This document shows, one piece after another, positions 5,635-11,960 of a DNA stretch of 13,499 bases. The translations under genes were made by a program, and so were the position numbers. The number at the start of each line of letters is the position of its first letter. The stretch's first letter is position 1. The stretch is taken from the NCBI GenBank assembly GCA_964466745.1, contig CAYXOX010000076.1, forward strand, positions 1 through 13,499, written 5' to 3'. Source of the DNA: CAYXOX01 sp964466745 (lineage in GTDB: Bacteria; Pseudomonadota; Alphaproteobacteria; Rhodobacterales; Rhodobacteraceae). Below the pieces are notes generated by a model. That model saw only the letters and a program-made list of their open reading frames with translations, was not told the DNA's origin and made no database searches.

Positions 5635-6597
5635 ATGGGAGATGTTCGCCATACACGGGTCCTGATCGTCGGGTCGGGCCCGGCGGGATACACCGCGGCG
5701 GTCTATGCCAGCCGGGCCATGCTCGAGCCTGTCCTGGTGCAGGGCATCCAGCCGGGGGGCCAGCTGACCATCACCACCGATGTCGAGAACTGGCCCGGCG
5801 ACACCTCCGTCATGGGCCCCGACCTTATGGTGCGGATGGAGGAGCACGCCCGCGCGATGGGCACCGAGATCGTCTCCGACCAGATCAACCGGCTCGATCT
5901 TTCCGCGCGCCCGTTCCGCGCCGAGGCCGACAGCGGCACCCTTTACACCGCCGATGCGCTCATCCTGGCTACCGGCGCGCAGGCCCGCTGGCTCGGACTG
6001 GCGTCGGAGGAGCACTTCAAGGGCTTCGGCGTTTCGGCCTGCGCCACCTGCGACGGCTTCTTCTACCGCGGGCAGGAGGTCGTGGTGGTGGGCGGGGGCA
6101 ATACCGCCGTCGAAGAGGCGCTCTTCCTCACCAATTTCGCCTCCAAGGTCACGCTTGTGCATCGCCGCGACAGCCTCCGCGCCGAGAAGATCATGCAGGA
6201 CAGGCTCTTCCGGAACCCCAAGATCCAGGTGGTGTGGGATCACAGGGTCGAGGAGATCCTCGGCACCGAAGACCCTCGCGGTGTCGAGGCCGTGCGTATC
6301 GCCCATGTCGCCACGGGGGAAACCCGGGAGATTCCCTGCAAGGGCGTGTTCATCGCGATCGGGCATGCACCGGCCTCCGAGCTGGTGGCCGACCAGCTCG
6401 AAACCCACATGGGCGGCTACGTCGTCACCCAGCCCGACAGTACCGCAACCTCGATCCCCGGCGTCTTTGCCGCGGGCGACCTGACCGACCACGCCTACCG
6501 CCAGGCCGTCACCTCGGCCGGCATGGGCTGCATGGCCGCGCTGGAGGCCGAGCGGTTCCTGTCGGCGCAGGACGCGGTCTCCCAGGCCGCGGAATAG
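5635..6597 (+). CDS. trxB: Thioredoxin-disulfide reductase (NADPH)
   Basis: TrxB uses NADPH and FAD to reduce thioredoxin, which in turn supplies electrons to ribonucleotide reductase, PAPS reductase and other cytosolic enzymes. The 320-residue product has all the marks of the low-molecular-weight bacterial type. The FAD-binding GSGPAG is at 13-18 and the redox-active CATC at 136-139. The NADPH-binding GGGNTA is at 153-158, with HRRDSLR (176-182) for the 2'-phosphate. The FAD-contacting FAAGDLTD is at 278-285. ATG 5635 is preceded by GGGGGAAG at a suitable distance. The gene is divergent from the Lrp/AsnC regulator and codirectional with the sulfate activation gene about 185 bp downstream. 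The redox link to sulfate assimilation is plausible, but separate promoters are likely. Confidence 0.96.
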   Translation: MGDVRHTRVLIVGSGPAGYTAAVYASRAMLEPVLVQGIQPGGQLTITTDVENWPGDTSVMGPDLMVRMEEHARAMGTEIVSDQINRLDLSARPFRAEADSGTLYTADALILATGAQARWLGLASEEHFKGFGVSACATCDGFFYRGQEVVVVGGGNTAVEEALFLTNFASKVTLVHRRDSLRAEKIMQDRLFRNPKIQVVWDHRVEEILGTEDPRGVEAVRIAHVATGETREIPCKGVFIAIGHAPASELVADQLETHMGGYVVTQPDSTATSIPGVFAAGDLTDHAYRQAVTSAGMGCMAALEAERFLSAQDAVSQAAE

Positions 6598-6622
6598 CCC
6601 CGCCACGGCGCCGACCGATCCG

Positions 6623-6639
6623 GCCTGGCGTCGCCAGGC
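6623..6639 (+). terminator. Candidate hairpin terminator of trxB
   Basis: GCCTGGC (6623-6629) and GCCAGGC (6633-6639) form a perfect 7-bp stem with a 3-nt loop, 25 nt after the trxB stop. There is no U-tract after it, so confidence is modest. Confidence 0.4.
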
Positions 6640-6707
6640 AACGGCGCGCGCCGGGCCGCGGGCCGCGAAACCGCCGCGAAGAGGTCGCAATTGTCACGGC
6701 TGCGCGC

Positions 6708-6736
6708 TTGAATACCGCCCCGTTCCCGGGCTAGCA
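6708..6736 (+). promoter_or_regulatory. Possible promoter of the sulfate activation gene
   Basis: TTGAAT (6708-6713) and CTAGCA (6731-6736) are spaced by 17 bp. The predicted start near 6743 leaves about 39 nt before ATG 6782. The -10 is weak. Confidence 0.35.
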
Positions 6737-6781
6737 GGCGCGCGACCGGCCCCGCGCCCTCCCCACAAGCGAGACCCACCG

Positions 6782-8491
6782 ATGACGATGCCGCCCAACC
6801 TCGCTCCGCTTCCGGAGCTCTTCGTCTCCTATGACAGCGCACAGAAGATGAAGGCCGAGGCAGCGCAGCTCACCTCCTGGGATCTCACACCGCGCCAGAT
6901 CTGCGATCTCGAACTGCTGATGAACGGCGGCTTCTTCCCGCTCAAGGGCTTCCTCGGCGAGGCCGACTACACGAGCGTGGTCGAAACGATGCGCACGGCC
7001 GACGGCGCGCTCTGGCCTATTCCGGTCACGCTCGACGTCTCGGAGGCCTTCGCCGCGGGCGTGGAGCCGGGCCAGGACATCGCCCTGCGCGACCAGGAGG
7101 GCGTCATCCTCGCCACCATGACCGTCACCGACAAGTGGGTGCCCGACAAGGCCCGCGAAGCGGCGGCCGTGTTCGGCGCGGACGACACGGCGCACCCTGC
7201 CGTGAACTACCTCCATCATGCCGCCGGCCCGGTCTACCTCGGCGGCCCCGTGACCGGCATCCAGCAACCGGTCCACTACGATTTCAAGGCGCGGCGCGAT
7301 ACGCCCAACGAGCTGCGCGCCTTCTTCCGCAAGCTCGGATGGCGGCGCATCGTGGCGTTCCAGACCCGCAACCCGCTCCACCGTGCCCACCAGGAGCTCA
7401 CGTTCCGCGCCGCGCGCGAGGCCCAGGCCAACCTGCTGATCCATCCCGTCGTGGGGATGACCAAGCCAGGCGACATCGACCACTTCACGCGGGTGCGCTG
7501 CTACGAGGCCGTGCTCGATCACTACCCGGCCGCGACGACGACCATGAGCCTTCTCAACCTCGCCATGCGCATGGCCGGCCCGCGCGAGGCGGTCTGGCAC
7601 GGGATCATCCGCCGCAACCACGGCTGCACGCACATGATCGTGGGCCGCGACCACGCCGGGCCGGGCAAGAACTCGGCCGGCGATGACTTCTACGGCCCTT
7701 ACGAGGCCCAGGATCTCTTCCGGTCGCTCGAGGCCGAGATCGGCATCGAGATGGTGCCCTTCAAGCAGATGGTCTACGTGCAGGACCGGGCGCAGTACGA
7801 ACCCGCCGACGAGGTGGAAGAGGGCGCCACGGTTCTCAACATCTCGGGAACCGAGCTGCGCCGGCGCCTTTCCGAGGGTCTCGAGATCCCCGAGTGGTTC
7901 TCCTTTCCCGCCGTGGTTTCCGAGCTTCGCAAGACGCGCCCGCCCCGCGCCCGGCAGGGCTTCACGGTGTTCTTCACCGGCTTCTCGGGGTCGGGCAAGT
8001 CCACCATCGCCAATGCGCTCATGGTCAAGCTGATGGAGATGGGCGGCCGCCCGGTGACGCTGCTCGACGGCGACATCGTGCGCAAGAATCTCTCCAGCGA
8101 GCTCGGATTCTCCAAGGAACACCGCGATCTCAACATCCGCCGCATCGGTTTCGTGGCCGCCGAGATCACCAAGAACGGCGGCATCGCCATATGCGCGCCC
8201 ATCGCCCCCTATGGCGCGACACGGCGCGCGGTGCGCGAGGAGATCGAGCAGTTCGGCGCCTTCGTCGAGGTCCATGTCGCCACCTCCATCGAGGAGTGCG
8301 AACGGCGCGACCGCAAGGGCCTCTACCGCCTGGCCCGCGAGGGAAAGATCAAGGAGTTCACTGGGATCTCAGATCCCTACGACGTGCCCGACGCCCCCGA
8401 ACTGCGCCTCGAGACCGAGAATGTCGACGTGGACAACTGCGCGCATCAGGTGCTTCTGAAGCTCGAGCAGATGGGCCTCGTGGCCGGCTGA
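6782..8491 (+). CDS. sat/cysC: Bifunctional sulfate adenylyltransferase / adenylylsulfate kinase
   Basis: The 569-residue fusion makes APS from sulfate and ATP, then phosphorylates APS to PAPS, the activated sulfate used for cysteine synthesis or sulfation. A PUA-like N-terminal region (about 1-165) precedes the ATP sulfurylase domain (to about 385). That domain has the nucleotide motif QTRNPLHRAH at 194-203 (HxxH histidines H200 and H203) and GRDHAGPG at 288-295. The C-terminal APS kinase domain (about 390-569) has the P-loop TGFSGSGKS at 399-407, LDGD at 428-431, KGLYRLA at 512-518 and the FTGISDPYD segment at 526-534. Both active sites look intact. This is the single-chain homomeric sulfurylase type, not the CysD/CysN GTPase type. 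No PAPS reductase or transporter gene is in the window; trxB lies upstream. Confidence 0.95.
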   Translation: MTMPPNLAPLPELFVSYDSAQKMKAEAAQLTSWDLTPRQICDLELLMNGGFFPLKGFLGEADYTSVVETMRTADGALWPIPVTLDVSEAFAAGVEPGQDIALRDQEGVILATMTVTDKWVPDKAREAAAVFGADDTAHPAVNYLHHAAGPVYLGGPVTGIQQPVHYDFKARRDTPNELRAFFRKLGWRRIVAFQTRNPLHRAHQELTFRAAREAQANLLIHPVVGMTKPGDIDHFTRVRCYEAVLDHYPAATTTMSLLNLAMRMAGPREAVWHGIIRRNHGCTHMIVGRDHAGPGKNSAGDDFYGPYEAQDLFRSLEAEIGIEMVPFKQMVYVQDRAQYEPADEVEEGATVLNISGTELRRRLSEGLEIPEWFSFPAVVSELRKTRPPRARQGFTVFFTGFSGSGKSTIANALMVKLMEMGGRPVTLLDGDIVRKNLSSELGFSKEHRDLNIRRIGFVAAEITKNGGIAICAPIAPYGATRRAVREEIEQFGAFVEVHVATSIEECERRDRKGLYRLAREGKIKEFTGISDPYDVPDAPELRLETENVDVDNCAHQVLLKLEQMGLVAG

Positions 8492-8685
8492 CGACGCGCC
8501 GGCGCCGGGTCGCTCGTGTCCGAAGGGTCGGGGGTTCGCCCGCACGGCGCGGCGCCCCGCCCGGCTCGGCCCCGATGCGCAGGGAGGCTCCGGGCACCGC
8601 ACGTCCATGGCAGTCGAGCGCGTGCCGGCGCAGCACCGGAAGGCTTCGCCTCGCCGGGTTCACCTTGGCAAGAATGCTCCGGGGC

Positions 8686-8702
8686 GCGGGGCAACTCCCC
8701 GC
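8686..8702 (+). terminator. Weak hairpin in the gap after sat/cysC
   Basis: GCGGGG (8686-8691) pairs with CCCCGC (8697-8702) around CAACT. It is about 195 nt after the sat/cysC stop and has only TT after it. The 8492-8770 gap otherwise shows no gene. Confidence 0.25.
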
Positions 8703-8731
8703 TTCGCGCCGTTCCGGCCGGGCGGCATCGC

Positions 8732-8761
8732 CCTGCCCCCCGGGCACGGCCCGAGGGCAGG
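8732..8761 (-). terminator. Hairpin terminator of the hsp20-DUF1150 operon
   Basis: CCTGCCC (8732-8738) pairs with GGGCAGG (8755-8761), and CGGGC (8741-8745) pairs with GCCCG (8749-8753) around a 3-nt loop. This makes a 12-bp interrupted stem. It starts 9 nt after the DUF1150 stop on the minus strand. A U-tract is missing. Confidence 0.5.
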
Positions 8762-8770
8762 CAACTCCCG

Positions 8771-8998
8771 CTAGTGCACCGTTACCGGGCGCAGGTCATG
8801 CTGCCGCGCCAGCAGGAACGCGAGCTTGCGATCGGCAACGAGCGCCAGTTGCTGGCCGTCGGCGCGGTGGACGGCGTAAAGATGTTCCATGCCGTCCGCC
8901 TGCTCCTGGACTTCGCGCGGCAGATCGGCCACCGCAACCGATTTGACATAGACGATCCGGTCGCCGGTTTCGTCCAACTGCGTGAATTTCGCGTTCAT
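8771..8998 (-). CDS. DUF1150 family protein
   Basis: The 75-residue product begins MNAKFTQLDETGDRIVYVKS and continues VAVADLPREVQEQADGMEHL, then YAVHRADGQQLALVADRKLA before the tail FLLARQHDLRPVTVH. It matches the DUF1150 family of small alphaproteobacterial proteins, which are often found next to hsp20 genes. The function is unknown. The pattern (vivid beta start, AVHxADGxxLALVADRxLAF) suggests a small mixed alpha/beta fold; no membrane segment or signal peptide is visible. I chose ATG 8998 because it lies only 4 nt after the hsp20 stop, with the purine-rich GCGGGGGTGAG of the hsp20 end as its ribosome site. Translation is therefore probably coupled to hsp20. Co-expression under heat shock suggests a role with the small chaperone, which is inference. 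Confidence 0.85.
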   Translation of the reverse strand: MNAKFTQLDETGDRIVYVKSVAVADLPREVQEQADGMEHLYAVHRADGQQLALVADRKLAFLLARQHDLRPVTVH

Positions 8999-9002
8999 GG
9001 GC

Positions 9003-9416
9003 TCACCCCCGCTTGATCTTGATGGTCTGCACAACGCTATCGGGCACCGACCTCACGAGGTCGACGTGCAGAAGCCCGTTTTCCATGGCCGCCTCGCCAA
9101 CTTCCACGCCATCGGCCAGCACGAAACTGCGCTGGAACTGGCGCGCCGCGATCCCTCGATGGAGGAACAGGCGGCCCTCGCTGTCGTCGCGCTGCCGGCC
9201 CCGGATCACGAGCTGCCGGTCTTCCACCGTGATCGCGAGATCGTCCTCGCGAAACCCGGCCACCGCGAGCGTGATCCGGTAGGAGGTCTCCGATGTCTGC
9301 TCGATGTTGTAGGGCGGATACCCGTCGTTACCGGTCTTCGCGGTGCGCTCCACGAGCCGTTCGAGCTGCTCGAACCCGAGCAGGAACGGATGGGAGCCGA
9401 GGGTCAGCTTCGTCAT
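9003..9416 (-). CDS. hsp20: Small heat shock protein, Hsp20/alpha-crystallin family (IbpA-like)
   Basis: The 137-residue protein is an Hsp20 holdase, which binds unfolding proteins and keeps them refoldable by DnaK/ClpB. It begins MTKLTLGSHPFLLGFEQLER. The alpha-crystallin domain spans about 34-130: YPPYNIEQTSETSYRITLAV, AGFREDDLAITVEDRQLVIRG, then RLFLHRGIAARQFQRSFVLA. The core AMENGLLHVDLVR gives the G-L-L variant of the family's A-x-x-x-G-V-L motif. A tail ending QTIKIKRG carries the I-x-I anchor. ATG 9416 is preferred over GTG 9422 because AAAGGA lies 7 nt before the ATG but only 1 nt before the GTG. The gene is expressed from a heat-shock promoter with a leader of about 60 nt, and is followed at 4 nt by the DUF1150 gene. 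Confidence 0.94.
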   Translation of the reverse strand: MTKLTLGSHPFLLGFEQLERLVERTAKTGNDGYPPYNIEQTSETSYRITLAVAGFREDDLAITVEDRQLVIRGRQRDDSEGRLFLHRGIAARQFQRSFVLADGVEVGEAAMENGLLHVDLVRSVPDSVVQTIKIKRG

Positions 9417-9479
9417 CGACACGTCCTTTCAGCAAAGCGACTGTGCTCTCGGACGGCCCCTTCCGGCAACCGTCCCGTG
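9417..9479 (-). promoter_or_regulatory. hsp20 5' leader, possible ROSE-like RNA thermometer
   Basis: The predicted leader can form a hairpin of GGACGG (9475-9470) with CCGUCC (9456-9451). Near the start codon UUGCU (9435-9431), GAA (9430-9428) and AGGA (9427-9424) form the UUGCU/AGGA pairing typical of ROSE thermometers, in which the ribosome site is masked at low temperature. GCAC (9446-9443) with GUGU (9422-9419) could extend the stem. A competing CUUU/AAAG pairing (loop GCUG) uses the same site. The loop is short and the internal loop uneven, so this is only a candidate. Confidence 0.4.
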
Positions 9480-9485
9480 CAGGCG

Positions 9486-9514
9486 ATATGGGGCGTCGCA
9501 AGAGCCCTCGCAAG
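9486..9514 (-). promoter_or_regulatory. Sigma-32 (RpoH)-type heat shock promoter of hsp20
   Basis: On the minus strand CTTGCGA (9514-9508), a 14-bp spacer and CCCCATAT (9493-9486) match the sigma-32 pattern (CTTGAA, 13-15 bp, CCCCATNT). The -10 is perfect and the -35 keeps CTTG. The predicted start near 9479 precedes the hsp20 ATG by about 62 nt. Confidence 0.75.
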
Positions 9515-9524
9515 AGGCAGGGCT

Positions 9525-9552
9525 TTGCGCAGGCGCACGGAATCGCTATCCT
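9525..9552 (+). promoter_or_regulatory. Possible promoter of the YdcH-like gene
   Basis: TTGCGC (9525-9530) and TATCCT (9547-9552), spaced by 16 bp, lie back to back with the hsp20 promoter. The predicted start near 9559 leaves about 24 nt before ATG 9583. Confidence 0.4.
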
Positions 9553-9582
9553 GATCGCCTGCGAACGTGAGGGATCGGGCCG

Positions 9583-9801
9583 ATGAATGCGCCGATGGAA
9601 ATGAAGCACGAGGATGTGTTGCGCGTGAAGCTCGCCGTCTTGCGGCGGGAGCACCGCGATCTCGACGACGCGATAACCGCCCTTCAGGAGCGACAGGTCG
9701 CCGATCCCCTGACGCTGAAGCGGCTCAAGAAGCAGAAGCTCGTTCTCAAGGATCGTATCGCGGCCATCGAGGACGAACTCACACCCGACATCATTGCCTG
9801 A
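9583..9801 (+). CDS. YdcH/DUF465 family small protein
   Basis: The 72-residue product starts MNAPMEMKHEDVLRVKLAVL and continues with an EHRDLDDAI helix. It has the family mark LTLKRLKKQKLVLKDRIAAI, then EDELTPDIIA. DUF465/YdcH proteins are small, highly charged helical hairpins of unknown function, often in several copies in alphaproteobacteria. The whole protein looks like two amphipathic helices that could form a coiled coil. ATG 9583 is chosen because the frame opens just after it and GAGGG lies about 9 nt upstream; ATG 9595 and 9601 remain possible. It is codirectional with purE, 51 bp downstream. Readthrough into purE is likely, but purE also has a promoter-like pair at the end of this gene. 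Confidence 0.8.
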   Translation: MNAPMEMKHEDVLRVKLAVLRREHRDLDDAITALQERQVADPLTLKRLKKQKLVLKDRIAAIEDELTPDIIA

Positions 9802-9821
9802 TCCGCGCCTCTCCTTATAGT
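9794..9821 (+). promoter_or_regulatory. Sigma-70-type promoter of purEK
   Basis: TTGCCT (9794-9799), a 16-bp spacer and TATAGT (9816-9821) form a good promoter that overlaps the stop codon of the YdcH-like gene. The predicted start near 9828 gives a leader of about 25 nt before ATG 9853. It would give purEK its own control. Confidence 0.5.
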
Positions 9822-9852
9822 CGTGGCCCGCGGGGCAGCGAAGGCGGAGGCC

Positions 9853-10338
9853 ATGGGCGCACAGGTGGGAATCGTGATGGGCAGCCGCTCCGACTGGCCC
9901 ACCATGCAGGGCGCGGCCGAGGTGCTCGAAGAGCTCGGCGTCGCGTTCGAAAAGCGGATCGTCTCGGCACATCGCACACCGGACAGGCTCTGGGACTACG
10001 GCACGAGCGCGATGTCCCGCGGGCTTCGCGTGATCGTGGCCGGGGCCGGAGGGGCCGCCCATCTTCCGGGAATGCTGGCCTCCAAGACATTGCTTCCCGT
10101 GATCGGCGTGCCGGTACAGACACGGGCGCTCGGCGGGCTCGACAGCCTCTATTCCATCGTCCAGATGCCGCGCGGCTACCCGGTGGCCACCATGGCCATC
10201 GGCGCGGCCGGCGCGGTCAATGCAGGGCTGCTTGCGGCGCAGATCCTCGCCCTCGCCGATCCGGACCTTGCCGAGCGGCTGGAAACATGGCGCGAGGCGC
10301 TCTCCGCCTCGATCCCGGAGACGCCGGAGGATGACTGA
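9853..10338 (+). CDS. purE: 5-(carboxyamino)imidazole ribonucleotide mutase
   Basis: PurE moves the carboxyl group of N5-CAIR to C4 to give CAIR in de novo purine synthesis, using the product of PurK. The 161-residue product is class I. It has GIVMGSRSDW at 6-15 (phosphate-binding GSRSD), SAHRTP at 38-43 with the catalytic histidine H40, and AGAGGAAHLPGM at 63-74. GVPVQT and LGGLDSLYSIVQMPRGYPVA follow. ATG 9853 was chosen over an upstream GTG at 9823, because the family starts with this strand and GGAGG/AAGGCGG lies just before it. The stop overlaps the start of purK by 8 nt, so the pair is translated together. The class I type is confirmed by the neighbouring PurK. Confidence 0.95.
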   Translation: MGAQVGIVMGSRSDWPTMQGAAEVLEELGVAFEKRIVSAHRTPDRLWDYGTSAMSRGLRVIVAGAGGAAHLPGMLASKTLLPVIGVPVQTRALGGLDSLYSIVQMPRGYPVATMAIGAAGAVNAGLLAAQILALADPDLAERLETWREALSASIPETPEDD

Positions 10339-11419
10339 AGCCATCCCCGGTGCGCTGCCGCTGGGCACCGTCATCGGCATCCTGGGCGGCGGGCAGCTCG
10401 CGCGGATGCTTTCCGTGGCCGCCGGCCGCCTCGGCTACCGCACCCATGTGTTCGATCCCGATCCCGCGGCGCCGGCCGCCCATCTGGCCGCCGGGCACAC
10501 CGTGGCCGGCTACGATGACGCCGCAGCGCTCCGGGCCTTCGCCGCGCGCGTCGGCGTCGTGACCTACGAATTCGAGAACGTACCGGCCGAGGCGGCGCAG
10601 CTTCTGGACGGGCTGTGTCCGCTGCGGCCCGGACCCCGTGCGCTTGAGATCGCCCAGGACCGCTTGACGGAAAAGGCGTTTCTCGCCGAGGCCGGCCTGC
10701 CGCCCGCGCCTCATCTGCCGGTGGACAGTGCCGCCGATCTCGAAGCCGCCCTGCGCGCGCTCGGCCGGCCGGCGATCCTCAAGAGCCGCCGCATGGGCTA
10801 CGACGGCAAGGGACAGGCCCGGATCGGGCCGGGTGACGATGCCGCCGCGGCCTGGGCCGCGATCGGCGAGGTGCCGGCGGTGCTGGAAGCCTTCGTTCCG
10901 TTCGAGCGGGAGATCTCGGTGATCGTGGCACGCGGGCTCGGCGGCGAGATCGCCTCCTATCCGCCCGGCGAGAACACCCATGATGGCGGTATCCTGCGGC
11001 GCACCCGGGTGCCGGCCGCGGTATCGCCCGCCCTCGCAAAGGAGGCCCGCGCCATGGCGGCACGGCTCGCCGAGGCGCTCGGCTATGTCGGCACCCTGGG
11101 GCTGGAGCTTTTCGTGACGGGCGAGGGGCTGCTGGCCAACGAGTTCGCCCCCCGCGTGCACAACTCGGGGCACTGGACGCAGGACGCCTGCACCCACTGC
11201 CAGTTCGAACAGCACATCCGCGCCATCGCCGGCTGGCCATTGGGGCCCACCGCCCCCCATTCCGCCGCCGAGATGGAAAACCTCATCGGCAGCGATCTCG
11301 ACAGGCTGCCCGCCCTCGCGCGCGAGGGCGCCTCGATCCATCTTTACGGCAAGGCGGAGGTGCGCGCCGGGCGCAAGATGGGGCACGTGAACCGCCTTCT
11401 TCCCGGCCCGCCACAATGA
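10331..11419 (+). CDS. purK: 5-(carboxyamino)imidazole ribonucleotide synthase
   Basis: PurK is an ATP-grasp ligase that makes N5-CAIR from AIR, bicarbonate and ATP, the step before PurE. The 362-residue product has GILGGGQLARML at 16-27 in the N-terminal fold. VVTYEFENVPAE lies at 76-87, and the ATP-grasp core LGRPAILKSRRMGYDGKGQ at 144-162. The PFEREISVIVARG segment is at 190-202. The Mg/ATP-binding ending lies at 258-298 (LELFVTGEGLLANEFAPRVH, NSGHWTQDACTHCQFEQHIR). ATG 10331 overlaps the purE stop; GGAGG touches the ATG and a second GGAGA lies 9 nt upstream, so the usable ribosome site is probably the latter. The motifs are intact. Nudix is downstream after 60 bp. Confidence 0.95.
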   Translation: MTEAIPGALPLGTVIGILGGGQLARMLSVAAGRLGYRTHVFDPDPAAPAAHLAAGHTVAGYDDAAALRAFAARVGVVTYEFENVPAEAAQLLDGLCPLRPGPRALEIAQDRLTEKAFLAEAGLPPAPHLPVDSAADLEAALRALGRPAILKSRRMGYDGKGQARIGPGDDAAAAWAAIGEVPAVLEAFVPFEREISVIVARGLGGEIASYPPGENTHDGGILRRTRVPAAVSPALAKEARAMAARLAEALGYVGTLGLELFVTGEGLLANEFAPRVHNSGHWTQDACTHCQFEQHIRAIAGWPLGPTAPHSAAEMENLIGSDLDRLPALAREGASIHLYGKAEVRAGRKMGHVNRLLPGPPQ

Positions 11420-11479
11420 GCGTCGCGCTCGCCACGCCCGCCGTGCAGCCACGGCGCCCGGCGCGAACGGCCTGAGCCC

Positions 11480-11920
11480 GTGAGCCCCCGCCTTGCCGTG
11501 CGCGCGATCATCCTTCACGAGAATCGCCTGCTGCTGGTGAACGCCTGGAAGAGCGGTTCGGATCTCTGGTGTGCGCCGGGCGGCGGGGTGGAGCTGCATT
11601 CCTCCCTGACCGACAACCTCGTGCGGGAGGTGCACGAGGAAACCGGCCTGGGCATCGAGGTGGGCGAGAGCTGCCTCGTCAACGAGTTCCACGCGCCGGG
11701 CGGCGGGTTTCACCAGGTGGATGTGTACTTCCGCGCCCGCATCGTCTCGGGCCGGCTCGATCCGGGCTGGCAGGATCCCGAGGGCATCGTGAGCCGCCGG
11801 CGTTTCGTGACCCGCGCCGAAATGGCCGGGCTGCGCTTCAAGCCCGACAGCCTTCCCGCGGTCGCCTGGGGCGATGCGGGCGCGCCATCCTACGATCCGC
11901 TGGAGCCGCTGGTGCGCTAG
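11480..11920 (+). CDS. Nudix hydrolase, atypical Nudix box
   Basis: The 146-residue product is a small single-domain Nudix protein of the MutT type, expected to cleave a nucleoside diphosphate linked to another group; the substrate is not readable. The Nudix box spans about 35-57 (GGVELHSSLTDNLVREVHEE, then TGL). The core R-E-U-x-E-E (R49, E50, V51, E53, E54) and G56 are present, but the first conserved Glu is replaced by Ser at 41. The catalytic glutamates are kept, so activity is likely. The gene uses a GTG start at 11480. No ATG is available in frame close by, and the N-terminus MSPRLAVRAIILHENRLLLV fits the fold. It lies 60 bp after purK and may be co-transcribed. A 19-codon frame (11416-11475) fills the gap. 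Confidence 0.85.
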   Translation: MSPRLAVRAIILHENRLLLVNAWKSGSDLWCAPGGGVELHSSLTDNLVREVHEETGLGIEVGESCLVNEFHAPGGGFHQVDVYFRARIVSGRLDPGWQDPEGIVSRRRFVTRAEMAGLRFKPDSLPAVAWGDAGAPSYDPLEPLVR

Positions 11921-11960
11921 CCCCGCGGCGGCGCGCGCCGGGCCTTGCGGTCCTGCCGTG

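Noticed and set aside
5596..6690. Long minus-strand open frame opposite trxB
   Set aside because: trxB motifs fill the plus strand; the antisense translation shows no family pattern.
6731..8275. Long minus-strand open frame opposite sat/cysC
   Set aside because: It is a mirror of the codon bias of sat/cysC, and its His/Glu/Gly-rich translation matches no family.
8492..8770. Possible gene or tRNA in the gap after sat/cysC
   Set aside because: Frames here are Arg/Ala/Pro-rich shadows, and a GGTTCGCC string has no matching tRNA arms; only hairpins are supported.
9003..9422. GTG at 9422 as the hsp20 start
   Set aside because: The AAAGGA ribosome site is only 1 nt from this GTG but 7 nt from ATG 9416.
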